Counted from the first letter of the stretch, positions 31,990-43,424 are shown. The stretch: DNA of 64,000 nt from Cepaea nemoralis (GCA_014155875.1 JACEFZ010017451.1:116001-180000); one strand, 5' to 3'. Numbers and translations: made by a program. Notes: generated by a model not told the origin, from the letters alone.

Positions 31990-32455
31990 AACAATGGCCA
32001 GTAGTCCTGCCTCATGCTTTATCAGTGAATATATAGAACCCATATTGTTGTATGCGTGTGAAACATTGACAAATAACAGACAAGCTGAGAAACATCTAAT
32101 GGCGGTGGAACTGTGGATTTTGAGAAAAATGCAAAGAATACCATGGATGGTCAAGAAAATCCAATGAAACAGTCTTTCAAGAGACGAATGAAAAAGGGAG
32201 ATTGAGTGAAGAAATTAGACGTAGGCAGTCAAGATTCTTTGGACATGTTATGAGGAGACATAAATTTGAAAATGTAGTGACAACTGGCAAGCTTGATGGG
32301 AAGAGAGCAAGAGGAAGACAAGAGGGATAAATATCTTGATGGTTTGGCCGTATGGCAAGGTCGGGACAAGAACACAGACCTGATTCGAGACTCTGGTGAC
32401 CACGTGAGATGGCAAACAATGACCTCCCACACCTGTGGGTGAATCATGGGTAGAT
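31990..32455 (+). pseudogene. LINE reverse transcriptase C-terminal fragment
   Basis: Translates to EPILLYACETLTNNRQAEKH, ILRKMQRIPWMVKKI and EEIRRRQSRFFGHVMRRHKF in broken frames. First family (as 33615-34228), more decayed. Confidence 0.85.
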
Positions 32456-32515
32456 TTAGAATTAGAACTCTGTCTTTTCTAATTTAAAATTCGATGCTCA
32501 AGACTAACATACTGG

Positions 32516-32610
32516 CACTTGGCCTCTTGACAGACGATAGTTTGTTACATTGTGCTTCAAAAAAGGCATATAACTACAACCCATGGTGGTAGCCAATGTG
32601 ACTGATCAGA
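32516..32610 (+). repeat. Dispersed repeat family 1, fragment
   Basis: TCTTGACAGACGATAGTTTG and CTACAACCCATGGTGGTAG as at 2866 and 3745. Confidence 0.65.
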
Positions 32611-32802
32611 CCAATTCATGCTGTAAGTGTTCATTCACAAAGGATAAATGTGAACACATAGTAATTTCCACCATCACGCACCATCTTATGTCTCACACGC
32701 TCAGTGTGTGACCTATCTGCAATGATTTTCTCCTTTGTCTTTATTCCATTTCTGATTTTTGCCCTCCACACAACACTGACATATTTGCATTACATCTTAC
32801 AG

Positions 32803-32943
32803 GCAACGTAACCCTCATCCCTTATGAGGGGTCTCTGTGCTATGTCAACGGTCGTCAGATTACTGAACCTGTGGTGTTGAAAACTGGAGCTCGTGTCATC
32901 CTGGGCAAACACCACGTGTTTAGATTCAACCACCCACAGCAAG
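32803..32943 (+). CDS. unc-104/KIF1A: Kinesin-3 exon 8: end of FHA domain
   Basis: It encodes [20 protein letters not shown], then [18 protein letters not shown] and VFRFNHPQQ. The YVNG, L..G.R...G..H.FRFNHP pattern is the C-terminal half of the KIF1 FHA domain. The acceptor ACATCTTACAG ends at 32802 and the donor CAAG|GTAGGT is at 32944. The last 13 or so exonic bases and the donor are repeated 12 more times in the following 640 bp. Confidence 0.95.
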
Positions 32944-33600
32944 GTAGGTATTGTTGTATTGACTGTTGGTCCATGGACAGGTACACCCACAGCAAGGTAG
33001 GTATTGTATTGACTGTTGGACCATGGACAGGTGCAGGCCACAGCAAGGTAGGTATTGTTGTGTTAGGCTGTTAGTCCATGGACAGGTGCAGGCACAGCAA
33101 GGTAGGTATTGTTGTGTTAGCTGTTAGTCCATGGACAGGTGCAGGCACAGCAAGGTAGGTATTGTTGTGTTAGCTGTTAGTCCATGGACAGGTGCAGGCA
33201 CAGCAAGGTAGGTATTGTTGTGTTAGCTGTTAGTCCATGGACAGGTGCGGACACAGCAAGGTAGGTATTGTTGTAGTTAGCTGTTAGGTCCATGGACAGG
33301 TGCAGGCACAGCAAGGTAGGTATTGTTGTGTTAGCTGTTAGTCCATGGACAGGTGCAGGCACAGCAAGGTAGGTATTGTTGTATTGACTGTTGGTCCATG
33401 GACAGGTGCGGACACAGCAAGGTAGGTATTGTTGTATAGACTGTTGATCCCTGGACAGGTGCAGACACAGCAAGATAGGTATTGTTGTATAGACTGTTAG
33501 TCCATGGACAGGTGCGGACACAGCAAGGTAGGTATTGTTGTGACTGCTGGTCCAGTGGACAGGTGTACCTACAGCAAGGTAGGTATTGTGTTGTCTGCTC
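32944..33600 (+). repeat. 51-56 bp minisatellite seeded by the exon 8 donor
   Basis: Twelve intronic copies of CACAGCAAG|GTAGGTATTG (GT near 32997, 33048, 33101, 33153, 33208, 33260, 33316, 33369, 33421, 33474, 33528, 33579). The copy near 33474 has AT in place of GT. The rest of the unit is TTGTTGT.TTAGCTGTTAG, TCCATGGACAGGTGC. The exon 8 border is itself the first copy. Confidence 0.95.
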
Positions 33601-33614
33601 TAGACTGGGCATAT

Positions 33615-34228
33615 TCTTAAACAAGTGAATCAGTACAGCTATTTCAGAACAGTCATAACATCTGATGGGAGATGACTTGAAGAGATTAGAACAAGAATTG
33701 CCATTGCGAAGGTAGCCTTTTGCAAGATGAAAAACATACTGACCAATAAAAAGATATCAATTGAAACTAGAAAAAGAGTGTTGAAGTGCTACATAGAACA
33801 TGTACTTTTATATGGATGTGAAGCATGAACAATGAGCAGATAAGCTGAAAAACATCTGATGGCTGTGGAAATGTGGTTTCTGAGGAAAATGCAAAGAATA
33901 CCATGAACAGACAGAAAAACCAATAAACAAGTCCTACAAGAAACAAATGAAGATCGTAAACTGATTAGAGACATTAGACGTAGACAGTCAAAATTATTTG
34001 GGCATATTATGAGAAGAAATGAATTGGAGAACTTGGTTAAAACAGGCAAGATTGAAGGGAAGAGACCAAGGGGAAGACCAAGAAGTAAATACCTGGATGG
34101 CTTGGCGACTTGGCATGGTCGAGACAGAAACACAAAGCTAATCCATGACTCTGGTGATCGAGTGAGATGGCAAAACATGACCGCCCACGCTTATCGGCAT
34201 GGCACATGATGGATGGATGGATGTAAAC
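33615..34228 (+). pseudogene. LINE ORF2 C-terminal fragment, best copy
   Basis: Reads QYSYFRTVITSDGR, then KVAFCKMKNILTNKKIS, CYIEHVLLYGCEA, then WFLRKMQRIP, ELENLVKTGKIEGKRPRGRP and KYLDGLATWHGRDRNTKLIH, ending AHAYRHGT and a stop. The 3' end is GGCACATGATGGATGGATGG, a GATG tail. Three in-frame stops. 5'-truncated, as usual for LINEs. Confidence 0.92.
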
Positions 34229-34229
34229 T

Positions 34230-37200
34230 GGACATTTGAAGAGTCATGATCACCCATGTCTGCTCTAGACTGGACATTTGAAGACTTATGGCAATGTCAG
34301 CTGTAGACTGGACATTTGAAGACTTATGGCAATGTCAGCTGTAGACTGGAGATTTGAAGACTTATGGCAATGTCAGCTGTAGACTGGACATTTGAAGACT
34401 TATGGCAATGTCAGCTCTAGACTGGAGATTTGAAGACTTATGGCAATGTCAGCTGTAGACTGGACATTTGAAGAGTCATGACCACCCATGTCTGCTCTAG
34501 ACTGGAGATTTGAAGACTTATGGCAATGTCAGCTGTAGACTGGACATTTGAAGAGTCATGACCACCCATGTCTGCTCTAGACTGGTGATTTGAAGACTTA
34601 TGGCAATGTCAGCTGTAGACTGGTGATTTGAAGACTTATGGCAATGTCAGCTGTAGACTGGTGATTTGAAGACTTATGGCAATGTCAGCTGTAGACTGGT
34701 GATTTGAAGACTTATGGCAATGTCAGCTGTAGACTGGTGATTTGAAGACTTATGGCAATGTCAGCTGTAGACTGGTGATTTGAAGACTTATGGCAATGTC
34801 AGCTGTAGACTGGTGATTTGAAGACTTATGGCAATGTCAGCTGTAGACTGGTGATTTGAAGACTTATGGCAATGTCAGCTGTAGACTGGTGATTTGAAGA
34901 CTTATGGCAATGTCAGCTGTAGACTGGTGATTTGAAGACTTATGGCAATGTCAGCTGTAGACTGGTGATTTGAAGACTTATGGCAATGTCAGCTGTAGAC
35001 TGGTGATTTGAAGACTTATGGCAATGTCAGCTGTAGACTGGTGATTTGAAGACTTATGGCAATGTCAGCTGTAGACTGGTGATTTGAAGACTTATGGCAA
35101 TGTCAGCTGTAGACTGGTGATTTGAAGACTTATGGCAATGTCAGCTGTAGACTGGTGATTTGAAGACTTATGGCAATGTCAGCTGTAGACTGGTGATTTG
35201 AAGACTTATGGCAATGTCAGCTGTAGACTGGTGATTTGAAGACTTATGGCAATGTCAGCTGTAGACTGGTGATTTGAAGACTTATGGCAATGTCAGCTGT
35301 AGACTGGTGATTTGAAGACTTATGGCAATGTCAGCTGTAGACTGGTGATTTGAAGACTTATGGCAATGTCAGCTGTAGACTGGTGATTTGAAGACTTATG
35401 GCAATGTCAGCTGTAGACTGGTGATTTGAAGACTTATGGCAATGTCAGCTGTAGACTGGTGATTTGAAGACTTATGGCAATGTCAGCTGTAGACTGGTGA
35501 TTTGAAGACTTATGGCAATGTCAGCTGTAGACTGGTGATTTGAAGACTTATGGCAATGTCAGCTGTAGACTGGAGATTTGAAGACTTATGGCAATGTCAG
35601 CTGTAGACTGGTGATTGAAGACTTATGGCAATGTCAGCTGTAGACTGGTGATTTGAAGACTTATGGCAATGTCAGCTGTAGACTGGTGATTTGAAGACTT
35701 ATGGCAATGTCAGCTGTAGACTGGAGATTTGAAGACTTATGGCAATGTCAGCTGTAGACTGGTGATTTGAAGACTTATGGCAATGTCAGCTGTAGACTGG
35801 TGATTTGAAGACTTATGGCAATGTCAGCTGTAGACTGGTGATTTGAAGACTTATGGCAATGTCAGCTCTAGACTGGAGATTTGAAGACTTATGGCAATGT
35901 CAGCTGTAGACTGGTGATTTGAAGACTTATGGCAATGTCAGCTGTAGACTGGTGATTTGAAGACTTATGGCAATGTCAGCTCTAGACTGGAGATTTGAAG
36001 ACTTATGGCAATGTCAGCTCTAGACTGGAGATTTGAAGACTTATGGCAATGTCAGCTGTAGACTGGAGATTTGAAGACTTATGGCAATGTCAGCTCTAGA
36101 CTGGAGATTTGAAGACTTATGGCAATGTCAGCTGTAGACTGGAGATTTGAAGACTTATGGCAATGTCAGCTGTAGACTGGTGATTTGAAGACTTATGGCA
36201 ATGTCAGCTCTAGACTGGAGATTTGAAGACTTATGGCAATGTCAGCTCTAGACTGGAGATTTGAAGACTTATGGCAATGTCAGCTCTAGACTGGAGATTT
36301 GAAGACTTATGGCAATGTCAGCTCTAGACTGGAGATTTGAAGACTTATGGCAATGTCAGCTGTAGACTGGAGATTTGAAGACTTATGGCAATGTCAGCTG
36401 TAGACTGGAGATTTGAAGACTTATGGCAATGTCAGCTGTAGACTGGAGATTTGAAGACTTATGGCAATGTCAGCTGTAGACTGGAGATTTGAAGACTTAT
36501 GGCAATGTCAGCTGTAGACTGGAGATTTGAAGACTTATGGCAATGTCAGCTGTAGACTGGAGATTTGAAGACTTATGGCAATGTCAGCTGTAGACTGGAG
36601 ATTTGAAGACTTATGGCAATGTCAGCTGTAGACTGGAGATTTGAAGACTTATGGCAATGTCAGCTGTAGACTGGAGATTTGAAGACTTATGGCAATGTCA
36701 GCTGTAGACTGGAGATTTGAAGACTTATGGCAATGTCAGCTCTAGACTGGAGATTTGAAGACTTATGGCAATGTCAGCTCTAGACTGGAGATTTGAAGAC
36801 TTATGGCAATGTCAGCTGTAGACTGGAGATTTGAAGACTTATGGCAATGTCAGCTCTAGACTGGAGATTTGAAGACTTATGGCAATGTCAGCTCTAGACT
36901 GGAGATTTGAAGACTTATGGCAATGTCAGCTGTAGACTGGTGATTTGAAGACTTATGGCAATGTCAGCTGTAGACTGGAGATTTGAAGACTTATGGCAAT
37001 GTCAGCTGTAGACTGGTGATTTGAAGACTTATGGCAATGTCAGCTGTAGACTGGAGATTTGAAGACTTATGGCAATGTCTGCTCTAGACTGGAGATTTGA
37101 AGACTTATGGCAATGTCAGCTGTAGACTGGAGATTTGAAGACTTATGGCAATGTCAGCTGTAGACTGGACATTTGAAGACTTATGGCAATGTCAGCTGTA

Positions 37201-38560
37201 GACTGGACATTTGAAGACTTATGGCAATGTCAGCTGTAGACTGGACATTTGAAGACTTATGGCAATGTCAGCTGTAGACTGGACATTTGAAGACTTATGG
37301 CAATGTCAGCTGTAGACTGGACATTTGAAGACTTATGGCAATGTCAGCTGTAGACTGGACATTTGAAGACTTATGGCAATGTCAGCTGTAGACTGGTGAT
37401 TTGAAGACTTATGGCAATGTCAGCTGTAGACTGGAGATTTGAAGACTTATGGCAATGTCTGCTCTAGACTGGAGATTTGAAGACTTATGGCAATGTCAGC
37501 TGTAGACTGGTGATTTGAAGACTTATGGCAATGTCAGCTCTAGACTGGAGATTTGAAGACTTATGGCAATGTCAGCTCTAGACTGGAGATTTGAAGACTT
37601 ATGGCAATGTCAGCTGTAGACTGGAGATTTGAAGACTTATGGCAATGTCAGCTCTAGACTGGAGATTTGAAGACTTATGGCAATGTCAGCTGTAGACTGG
37701 AGATTTGAAGACTTATGGCAATGTCAGCTGTAGACTGGAGATTTGAAGACTTATGGCAATGTCAGCTGTAGACTGGAGATTTGAAGACTTATGGCAATGT
37801 CAGCTGTAGACTGGTGATTTGAAGACTTATGGCAATGTCAGCTGTAGACTGGAGATTTGAAGACTTATGGCAATGTCAGCTCTAGACTGGAGATTTGAAG
37901 ACTTATGGCAATGTCAGCTCTAGACTGGAGATTTGAAGACTTATGGCAATGTCTGCTCTAGACTGGAGATTTGAAGACTTATGGCAATGTCAGCTGTAGA
38001 CTGGTGATTTGAAGACTTATGGCAATGTCAGCTCTAGACTGGAGATTTGAAGACTTATGGCAATGTCAGCTCTAGACTGGAGATTTGAAGACTTATGGCA
38101 ATGTCAGCTGTAGACTGGAGATTTGAAGACTTATGGCAATGTCAGCTCTAGACTGGAGATTTGAAGACTTATGGCAATGTCAGCTGTAGACTGGAGATTT
38201 GAAGACTTATGGCAATGTCAGCTGTAGACTGGAGATTTGAAGACTTATGGCAATGTCAGCTGTAGACTGGAGATTTGAAGACTTATGGCAATGTCAGCTG
38301 TAGACTGGAGATTTGAAGACTTATGGCAATGTCAGCTGTAGACTGGTGATTTGAAGACTTATGGCAATGTCAGCTGTAGACTGGAGATTTGAAGACTTAT
38401 GGCAATGTCAGCTGTAGACTGGAGATTTGAAGACTTATGGCAATGTCAGCTGTAGACTGGTGATTTGAAGACTTATGGCAATGTCAGCTGTAGACTGGTG
38501 ATTTGAAGACTTATGGCAATGTCAGCTGTAGACTGGAGATTTGAAGAGTCATGATCACCC
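34230..38560. repeat. 38 bp satellite array, about 113 copies
   Basis: Unit GACTTATGGCAATGTCAGCT then GTAGACTGGTGATTTGAA. Two positions vary: G or C in CT(G/C)TAGA and T, A or C in CTGG(T/A/C)GATTT (C form ACATTT). T units dominate 34580-35570, A units 35860-38540, and C units cluster at the start and at 37150-37380. A rare GTCTGCTC variant at 37077, 37457 and 37951 marks blocks. A longer unit with GAGTCATGA.CACCC.TGTC appears at both array ends. Confidence 0.97.
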
Positions 38561-38839
38561 GTGTCTGCTCTAGAGTGGACACCTGAAGAAGACAGAAGAG
38601 TACCAGCTCAGTCTCTGCTTGTGTGTCATTCAGCCAGCAAACATCTCCACCTAACAGGAGAAGCTGTTTGTTTCTCCTTGTATTCCTGGAAGCAATGCAT
38701 TACGATGTTAGTTTGAGGTCAATGTCAGGTTAAAACAATACTCAAAGCCTGTCAGTTTTAAATAATCAAATAGCTAAATGCAGCATTAGCCTCCATGGTA
38801 CATGGTGGTATGTTGACAACTTATTTTACTTGTCTCCAG

Positions 38840-38899
38840 CTCGCGCCAGCCGTGCCATCATGAGTGAATCGATGATTGAATCAACAGACAACCCCATCA
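38840..38899 (+). CDS. unc-104/KIF1A: Kinesin-3 exon 9: short linker after FHA
   Basis: A 60 bp exon encoding ARASRAIMSESMIESTDNPI. It bridges the FHA end (HPQQ|A, KIF1A has HPEQAR) and the coiled coil. The acceptor TTTACTTGTCTCCAG ends at 38839. The donor A|GTGAGT at 38900 lacks the usual exonic G. It starts and ends in phase 1, so skipping it would keep the frame; it may be a cassette exon, though no transcript evidence is visible here. Confidence 0.88.
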
Positions 38900-39039
38900 G
38901 TGAGTATTCTGTTTCTATTCTGATAAAGATCAGCTTTCGTGTTGGCCAGGTTACAGAATGGTTGCACCAAAGTAGATTTGACATCTTTCAGTACTCAAGT
39001 AATGAATCATGTGTGATTGTTCTTCCTATGTTTAGTCAC

Positions 39040-39140
39040 AGCATTCATTCATTCATTCATTCATTAATTTTATTCGTTCATTCATTCATTCAGTCATTCA
39101 TTCATTCAGTCATTCATTCATTCAGTCATTCATTCATTCA
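39040..39140. repeat. (ATTC)n microsatellite
   Basis: ATTC runs with AGTC interruptions every 12-20 bp; probably the tail of the adjoining minus-strand LINE fragment. Confidence 0.9.
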
Positions 39141-39385
39141 GTAGTAGCGTGTCCTTTGCAGACCCTCGCTCCCATAACAAACTTCCAGAAAACTTCTCTG
39201 TCATAAGCAAGATGCCCCGCATCCGATACATCCATCTGGAGATTATCTGCCACACCCTGCACCCATCTTCTCTTTGGCCTTCTTCTTCCTCTCTTCCCGG
39301 GCATAAACCCCTCCATGATTGTTCTCTCCAAACTTTCATGAGAAGTCAACATTTTAGTCCAACTGACCAATGTAGCGGTTGAACT
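39140..39385 (-). pseudogene. LINE C-terminal fragment, third family
   Basis: The reverse complement reads LERTIMEGFMPGKRGRRRPK, RRWVQGVADNLQMD and DREVFWKFVMGARVCKGHAT then TE stop. This is the tail of an endonuclease-reverse transcriptase. The 3' end abuts the ATTC microsatellite. Confidence 0.85.
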
Positions 39386-39460
39386 CACTACCTCGGCATC
39401 AGCACACTGGATGTGTAGGAATAAGTGTTCTTATTGATTTAGCCATGCTGACCTTCAGTT
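39340..39460 (-). mobile_element. SINE-B head fragment, minus strand
   Basis: GAGAAGTCAACATTTTAGTC, GGCATCAGCACACTGGATGT and TAGCCATGCTGACCT. Only the 5' (head) half of the element remains. Confidence 0.75.
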
Positions 39461-39489
39461 ACATTTGTGATTATGTTGCTGTCCTATTT

Positions 39490-41055
39490 GTTCCATGAGT
39501 TGTGTGGCAGAGTGGCTGGCATGCTTGTCTGCCTGACTGCTGGTCTTGTTCCATGAGTTGTGTGGCAGAGTGGCTGGCATGCTTGTCTGTCTGACTGCTG
39601 GTCTTGTTCCATGAGTTGTGTGGCAGAGTGGCTGGCATGCTTGTCTGTCTGACTGCTAGTCTTGTTCCATGAGTTGTGTGGCAGAGTGGCTGGCATGCTT
39701 GTCTGTCTGACTGCTAGTCTTGTTCCATGAGTTGTGTGGCAGAGTGGCTGGCATGCTTGTCTGTCTGACTGCTAGTCTTGTTCCATGAGTTGTGTGGCAG
39801 AGTGGCTGGCATGCTTGTCAGTCTGACTGCTGGTCTTGTTCCATGAGTTGTGTGGCAGAGTGGCTGGCATGCTTGTCTGTCCTGACTGCTGGTCTTGTTC
39901 CATGAGTTGTGTGGCAGAGTGGTTGGCATGCTTGTCTGTCTGACTGCTGGTCTTGTTCCATGAGTTGTGTGGCAGAGTGGCTGGCATGCTTGTCTGCCTG
40001 ACTACTGGTCTTGTTCCATGAGTTGTGTGGCAGAGTGGCTGGCATGCTTGTCTGTCCTGACTAGCTGGTCTTGTTCCATGAGTTGTGTGGCAGAGTGGCT
40101 GGCATGCTTGTCTGTCCTGACTGCTAGTCTTGTTCCATGAGTTGTGTGGCAGAGTGGCTGGCATGCTTGTCTGCCTGACTGCTGGTCTTGTTCCATGAGT
40201 TGTGTGGCAGAGTGGCTGGCATGCTTGTCTGTCTGACTGCTGGTCTTGTTCCATGAGTTGTGTGGCAGAGTGGCTGGCATGCTTGTCTGTCCTGACTGCT
40301 GGTCTTGTTCCATGAGTTGTGTGGCAGAGTGGCTGGCATGCTTGTCTGCCTGACTGCTAGTCTTGTTCCATGAGTTGTGTGGCAGAGTGGCTGGCATGCT
40401 TGTCTGCCTGACTGCTGGTCTTGTTCCATGAGTTGTGTGGCAGAGTGGCTGGCATGCTTGTCTGTCTGACTGCTGGTCTTGTTCCATGAGTTGTGTGGCA
40501 GAGTGGCTGGCATGCTTGTCTGTCTGACTGCTAGGTCTTGTTCCATGAGTTGTGTGACAGAGTGGCTGGCATGCTTGTCTGTCTGACTGCTGGTCTTGTT
40601 CCATGAGTTGTGTGACAGAGTGGCTTACATGCTTGTCTGTCTGACTGCTAGTCTTGTTCCATGAGTTGTGTGACAGAGTGGCTGGCATGCTTGTCTGTCT
40701 GACTGCTAGTCTTGTTCCATGAGTTGTGTGACAGAGTGGCTGGCATGCTTGTCTGTCTGACTGCTAGTCTTGTTCCATGAGTTGTGTGACAGAGTGGCTG
40801 GCATGCTTGTCTGTCTGACTGCTAGGTCTTGTTCCATGAGTTGTGTGGCAGAGTGGCTGGCATGCTTGTCTGTCTGACTGCTGGTCTTGTTCCATGAGTT
40901 GTGTGGACAGAGTGGCTGGCATGCTTGTCTGTCTGACTGCTGGTCTTGTTCCATGAGTTGTGTGGCAGAGTGGCTGGCATGCTTGTCTGTCTGACTGCTG
41001 GTCTTGTTCCATGAGTTGTGTGGCAGAGTGGCTGGCATGCTTGTCTGTCTGACTG
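39490..41055 (+). repeat. 58 bp minisatellite built from a SINE A-box region
   Basis: About 27 copies of TTGTTCCATGAGTTGTGTGG, CAGAGTGGCTGGCATGCTTG, TCTGTCTGACTGCTGGTC. Each contains TGGCAGAGTGG, a perfect A-box consensus. The last copy runs straight into a SINE-C body with its B box near 41060. Minus-strand ORFs (SHSATQLMEQDQQSD) are artefacts. Confidence 0.95.
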
Positions 41056-41260
41056 CTGGTCATTTGTTCAAATCTCATCCAGATGGATACAAATAAAATG
41101 ATCCTGGATACTCATGTCGATCCAGTCTAAAATATTATCAGGAAACTTCTGGAACATAAAGGACGACTGCAGGGATATTGATGACATCATGCATCGAGTG
41201 TCCATTGGCCTGTACAAATCTGGGACTACCACCATATACCGAAAACACCTCAGGCATGTT
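41010..41260 (+). mobile_element. SINE-C copy, parent of the 58 bp array
   Basis: The head is the last array unit, then GGTCATTTGTTCAAATCTCA (B box), TGGATACAAATAAAATGATC and CTGTACAAATCTGGGACTAC. Confidence 0.75.
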
Positions 41261-41384
41261 AAATGATCTCTTTACTTTCACTACAGAATCATCAGTTTCT
41301 CTGTAATGTTTCTTTTGTTAGCGTTCAATGGCTTTAAGCTTGAACGTAGTAAAGACACATGCTGCTGCTACTAGTATTTGCCAC

Positions 41385-41600
41385 TAGAGTTGTGTGCACT
41401 GGACTGAGGATTAGCTTTCTTGCTACCACTGTCCTTCGCCATCAGGCAAACCCTTTTCTAACTTCAAGAGGTACTCGTAATTTTCATCCCCAAGTCAAGG
41501 ACGAGAAGTCAACACTTAAGTCTGACTGATATATGGATTGAACCCTATACTCCGCTTAGAAGATGAAGTTTAAACTTCTCAGCCATGCTATCTCCCACTG
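41385..41600 (-). mobile_element. SINE-B copy, minus strand, diverged
   Basis: GTGCACTGGACTGAGGATTA, CCATCAGGCAAACCC, CCCCAAGTCAAGGACGAGAA, ending in CAGCCATGCTATCT. Confidence 0.75.
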
Positions 41601-41930
41601 GGGTAATCAAAACTGGATAATCATAAAAATGTGATTTTGATTTAATTACTAACATTTTATGAAACCATGAGGACTGAGCAAAATTATCAGCCGTCAGAAC
41701 TCATTTTATCACATTACTAAAACTAAGTCTTAATTGAATTGTTAAATCTTGATTGAATTATTAAATCTTGCCTAAACCCTGAAAACCTCTTGAAATTTCA
41801 AATTATCAGAAATTTACTCAAAGATGTTACTTGTCAGAATTTTACTCAAACCTTTTACTCAATTTGGTTGAACCCATCAAAACAAAATTAAATTATCAAA
41901 ACTTGTTTGAATAGGCTAAAAGGGGTTACA
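41600..41930. other. AT-rich intron sequence without recognised feature
   Basis: Irregular AATTGTTAAATCTTGATTGA-type repeats only. Confidence 0.45.
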
Positions 41931-41934
41931 AGGC

Positions 41935-42172
41935 AAGAGTGTTGATTTCATTGCACCAAGTTTTATTCCATATTGCTCGGTCTCTAGTCAACAGAACAGC
42001 TAACCCGACTTTCTGAAAGCATTGCACAGAGCAAGAACTCTAGCTCTGACGATTACCCCAAGGAGTCTCTGGAAAAACTGCTCTCAAGAGCCGAATGACA
42101 GAGGCTGAAAATGAATCACAGCCTTGAGAGCTCGAAGCGAATGGCATATCCACTTCGCCATGGTGACATCCT
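41935..42172 (-). mobile_element. SINE-D copy, minus strand
   Basis: GATTTCATTGCACCAAGTTT, GCACAGAGCAAGAACTCTAG; head end CACTTCGCCATGGTGACATC, whose reverse complement has an A-box-like TGGCGAAGTGG. Confidence 0.7.
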
Positions 42173-42655
42173 CTAGTATGCCAGCAGTTCGTATACTCAC
42201 TGGAGGTTTCTGGACCGAAATGGCCACGACGACTGTCTCTTGAATGTCAGCAGTTTGTATACACACTGGAGGTTTCTGGGCCGAAGTGGCCACCATGACG
42301 ACTGTCTCTTGAATGTCAGCAGTTTGTATACACACTGGAGGTTTCTGGACCGAAATGGCCATGACGACTGTCTCTTGAATGTCAGCAGTTCGTATACTCA
42401 CTGGAGGTTTCTGGGCCGAAGTGGCATGACTGTCTCTTGAATGTCAGCAGTTCGTATCTTGAATGTCAGCAGTTCGTATACACACTGGAGATTTCTGGGT
42501 CGAAGTGGCCACGACTCTTGAATGTCAGCAGTTTGTATACACACTGGAAGTTTCTGGGCCGAAGTGGCCATCACGACGACTGTCTCTTGAATGTCAGCAG
42601 TTCGTATAGGCACTGGAGGTTTCTGGGTCGAAGTGGCCACCACGACGACTGTCTC
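42172..42655. repeat. 68 bp minisatellite
   Basis: About seven copies of TCTTGAATGTCAGCAGTTTG, TATACACACTGGAGGTTTCT, GGGCCGAAGTGGCCACCATG and ACGACTGTC, some with internal deletions near 42440. Confidence 0.92.
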
Positions 42656-42747
42656 TCGCTGTGAAGGTCATGGGTTGTGTTTGTACTGAGTTTTTCAGAT
42701 CAGTAGTGCAGTTTGTCCCGAGACCTCTGGGGGTCATCAGTGGAGCA

Positions 42748-43020
42748 AAGGTCAGCATGGTTGAATGGATAAGAGAGCTCGCTCTTACACTTCCGGTGTG
42801 CTGATGCCGAAGTAGTGAGTTCAACCCCTACAACGGTCAGTTGGACTAAAATGTTGAATTCTTGTCCTTGGCTTCAGGACATACATTTCAAGTACCTCAA
42901 AAGTCGAAGTGGGTTCGTGGGTGGTATTAGGGAAAGCTAATCCACATGCAAAAATCAGTCCAGTATGGACTGCCCTCAAGTTTGAAGCAAGCGAATGAAA
43001 AAGGAAAAAAAAATCATTGG
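42748..43020 (+). mobile_element. SINE-B copy, nearly complete
   Basis: AAGGTCAGCATGGTTGAATG, TTCCGGTGTGCTGATGCCGA, GAGTTCAACCCCTACAAC, then GGAAAGCTAATCCACATGCA. Ends in an A run. Confidence 0.9.
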
Positions 43021-43089
43021 TGCTACTACAAAATTCTTACTTTGTATGATGCTCTGGGAGGGCAGCTTGCTGTTTGATGGAGACAAGCC

Positions 43090-43345
43090 AAGCCAGATGG
43101 AATAAAGTTAGTTGCATATCCTTTACAGGATGTCACAGTCAACCCCAGCATTCTTTTGGCTGTTTGTGATTTCTTGGCAAGTTTACGTTCAGTAGTTTGC
43201 CATTGCTTTCTGAACGACCAGCACTCATACCATTGCATGGAAACAATGCAAGTTGGTCTGCTGCCAAATTACCCACAGCTGTGTTTCATATATGGCATGC
43301 AAGATTATGAATTGCATTTAGTAAGCCCTTCGCCACAGATCGGGC
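43090..43345 (-). mobile_element. SINE-A copy, minus strand
   Basis: GTTGCATATCCTTTACAGGA, CAGTCAACCCCAGCATTC, GTTTACGTTCAGTAGTTTGC, down to the head near CTTCGCCACAGATC. Confidence 0.85.
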
Positions 43346-43424
43346 AGTTGGAATAAAACCCGGTGAAATAAAGTTGCCCCCCCCCCCCCAAAAAAAATTG
43401 TAAACTTCAAACACAACAACACTG

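Noticed and set aside
34230..38560. CRISPR-like regular array
   Set aside because: Units are contiguous with no unique spacers, and the context is an animal intron. It is a satellite.
39484..41078. Minus-strand ORFs with repeated SHSATQLMEQDQQSD
   Set aside because: Translation of the 58 bp SINE-derived array, open in more than one frame.
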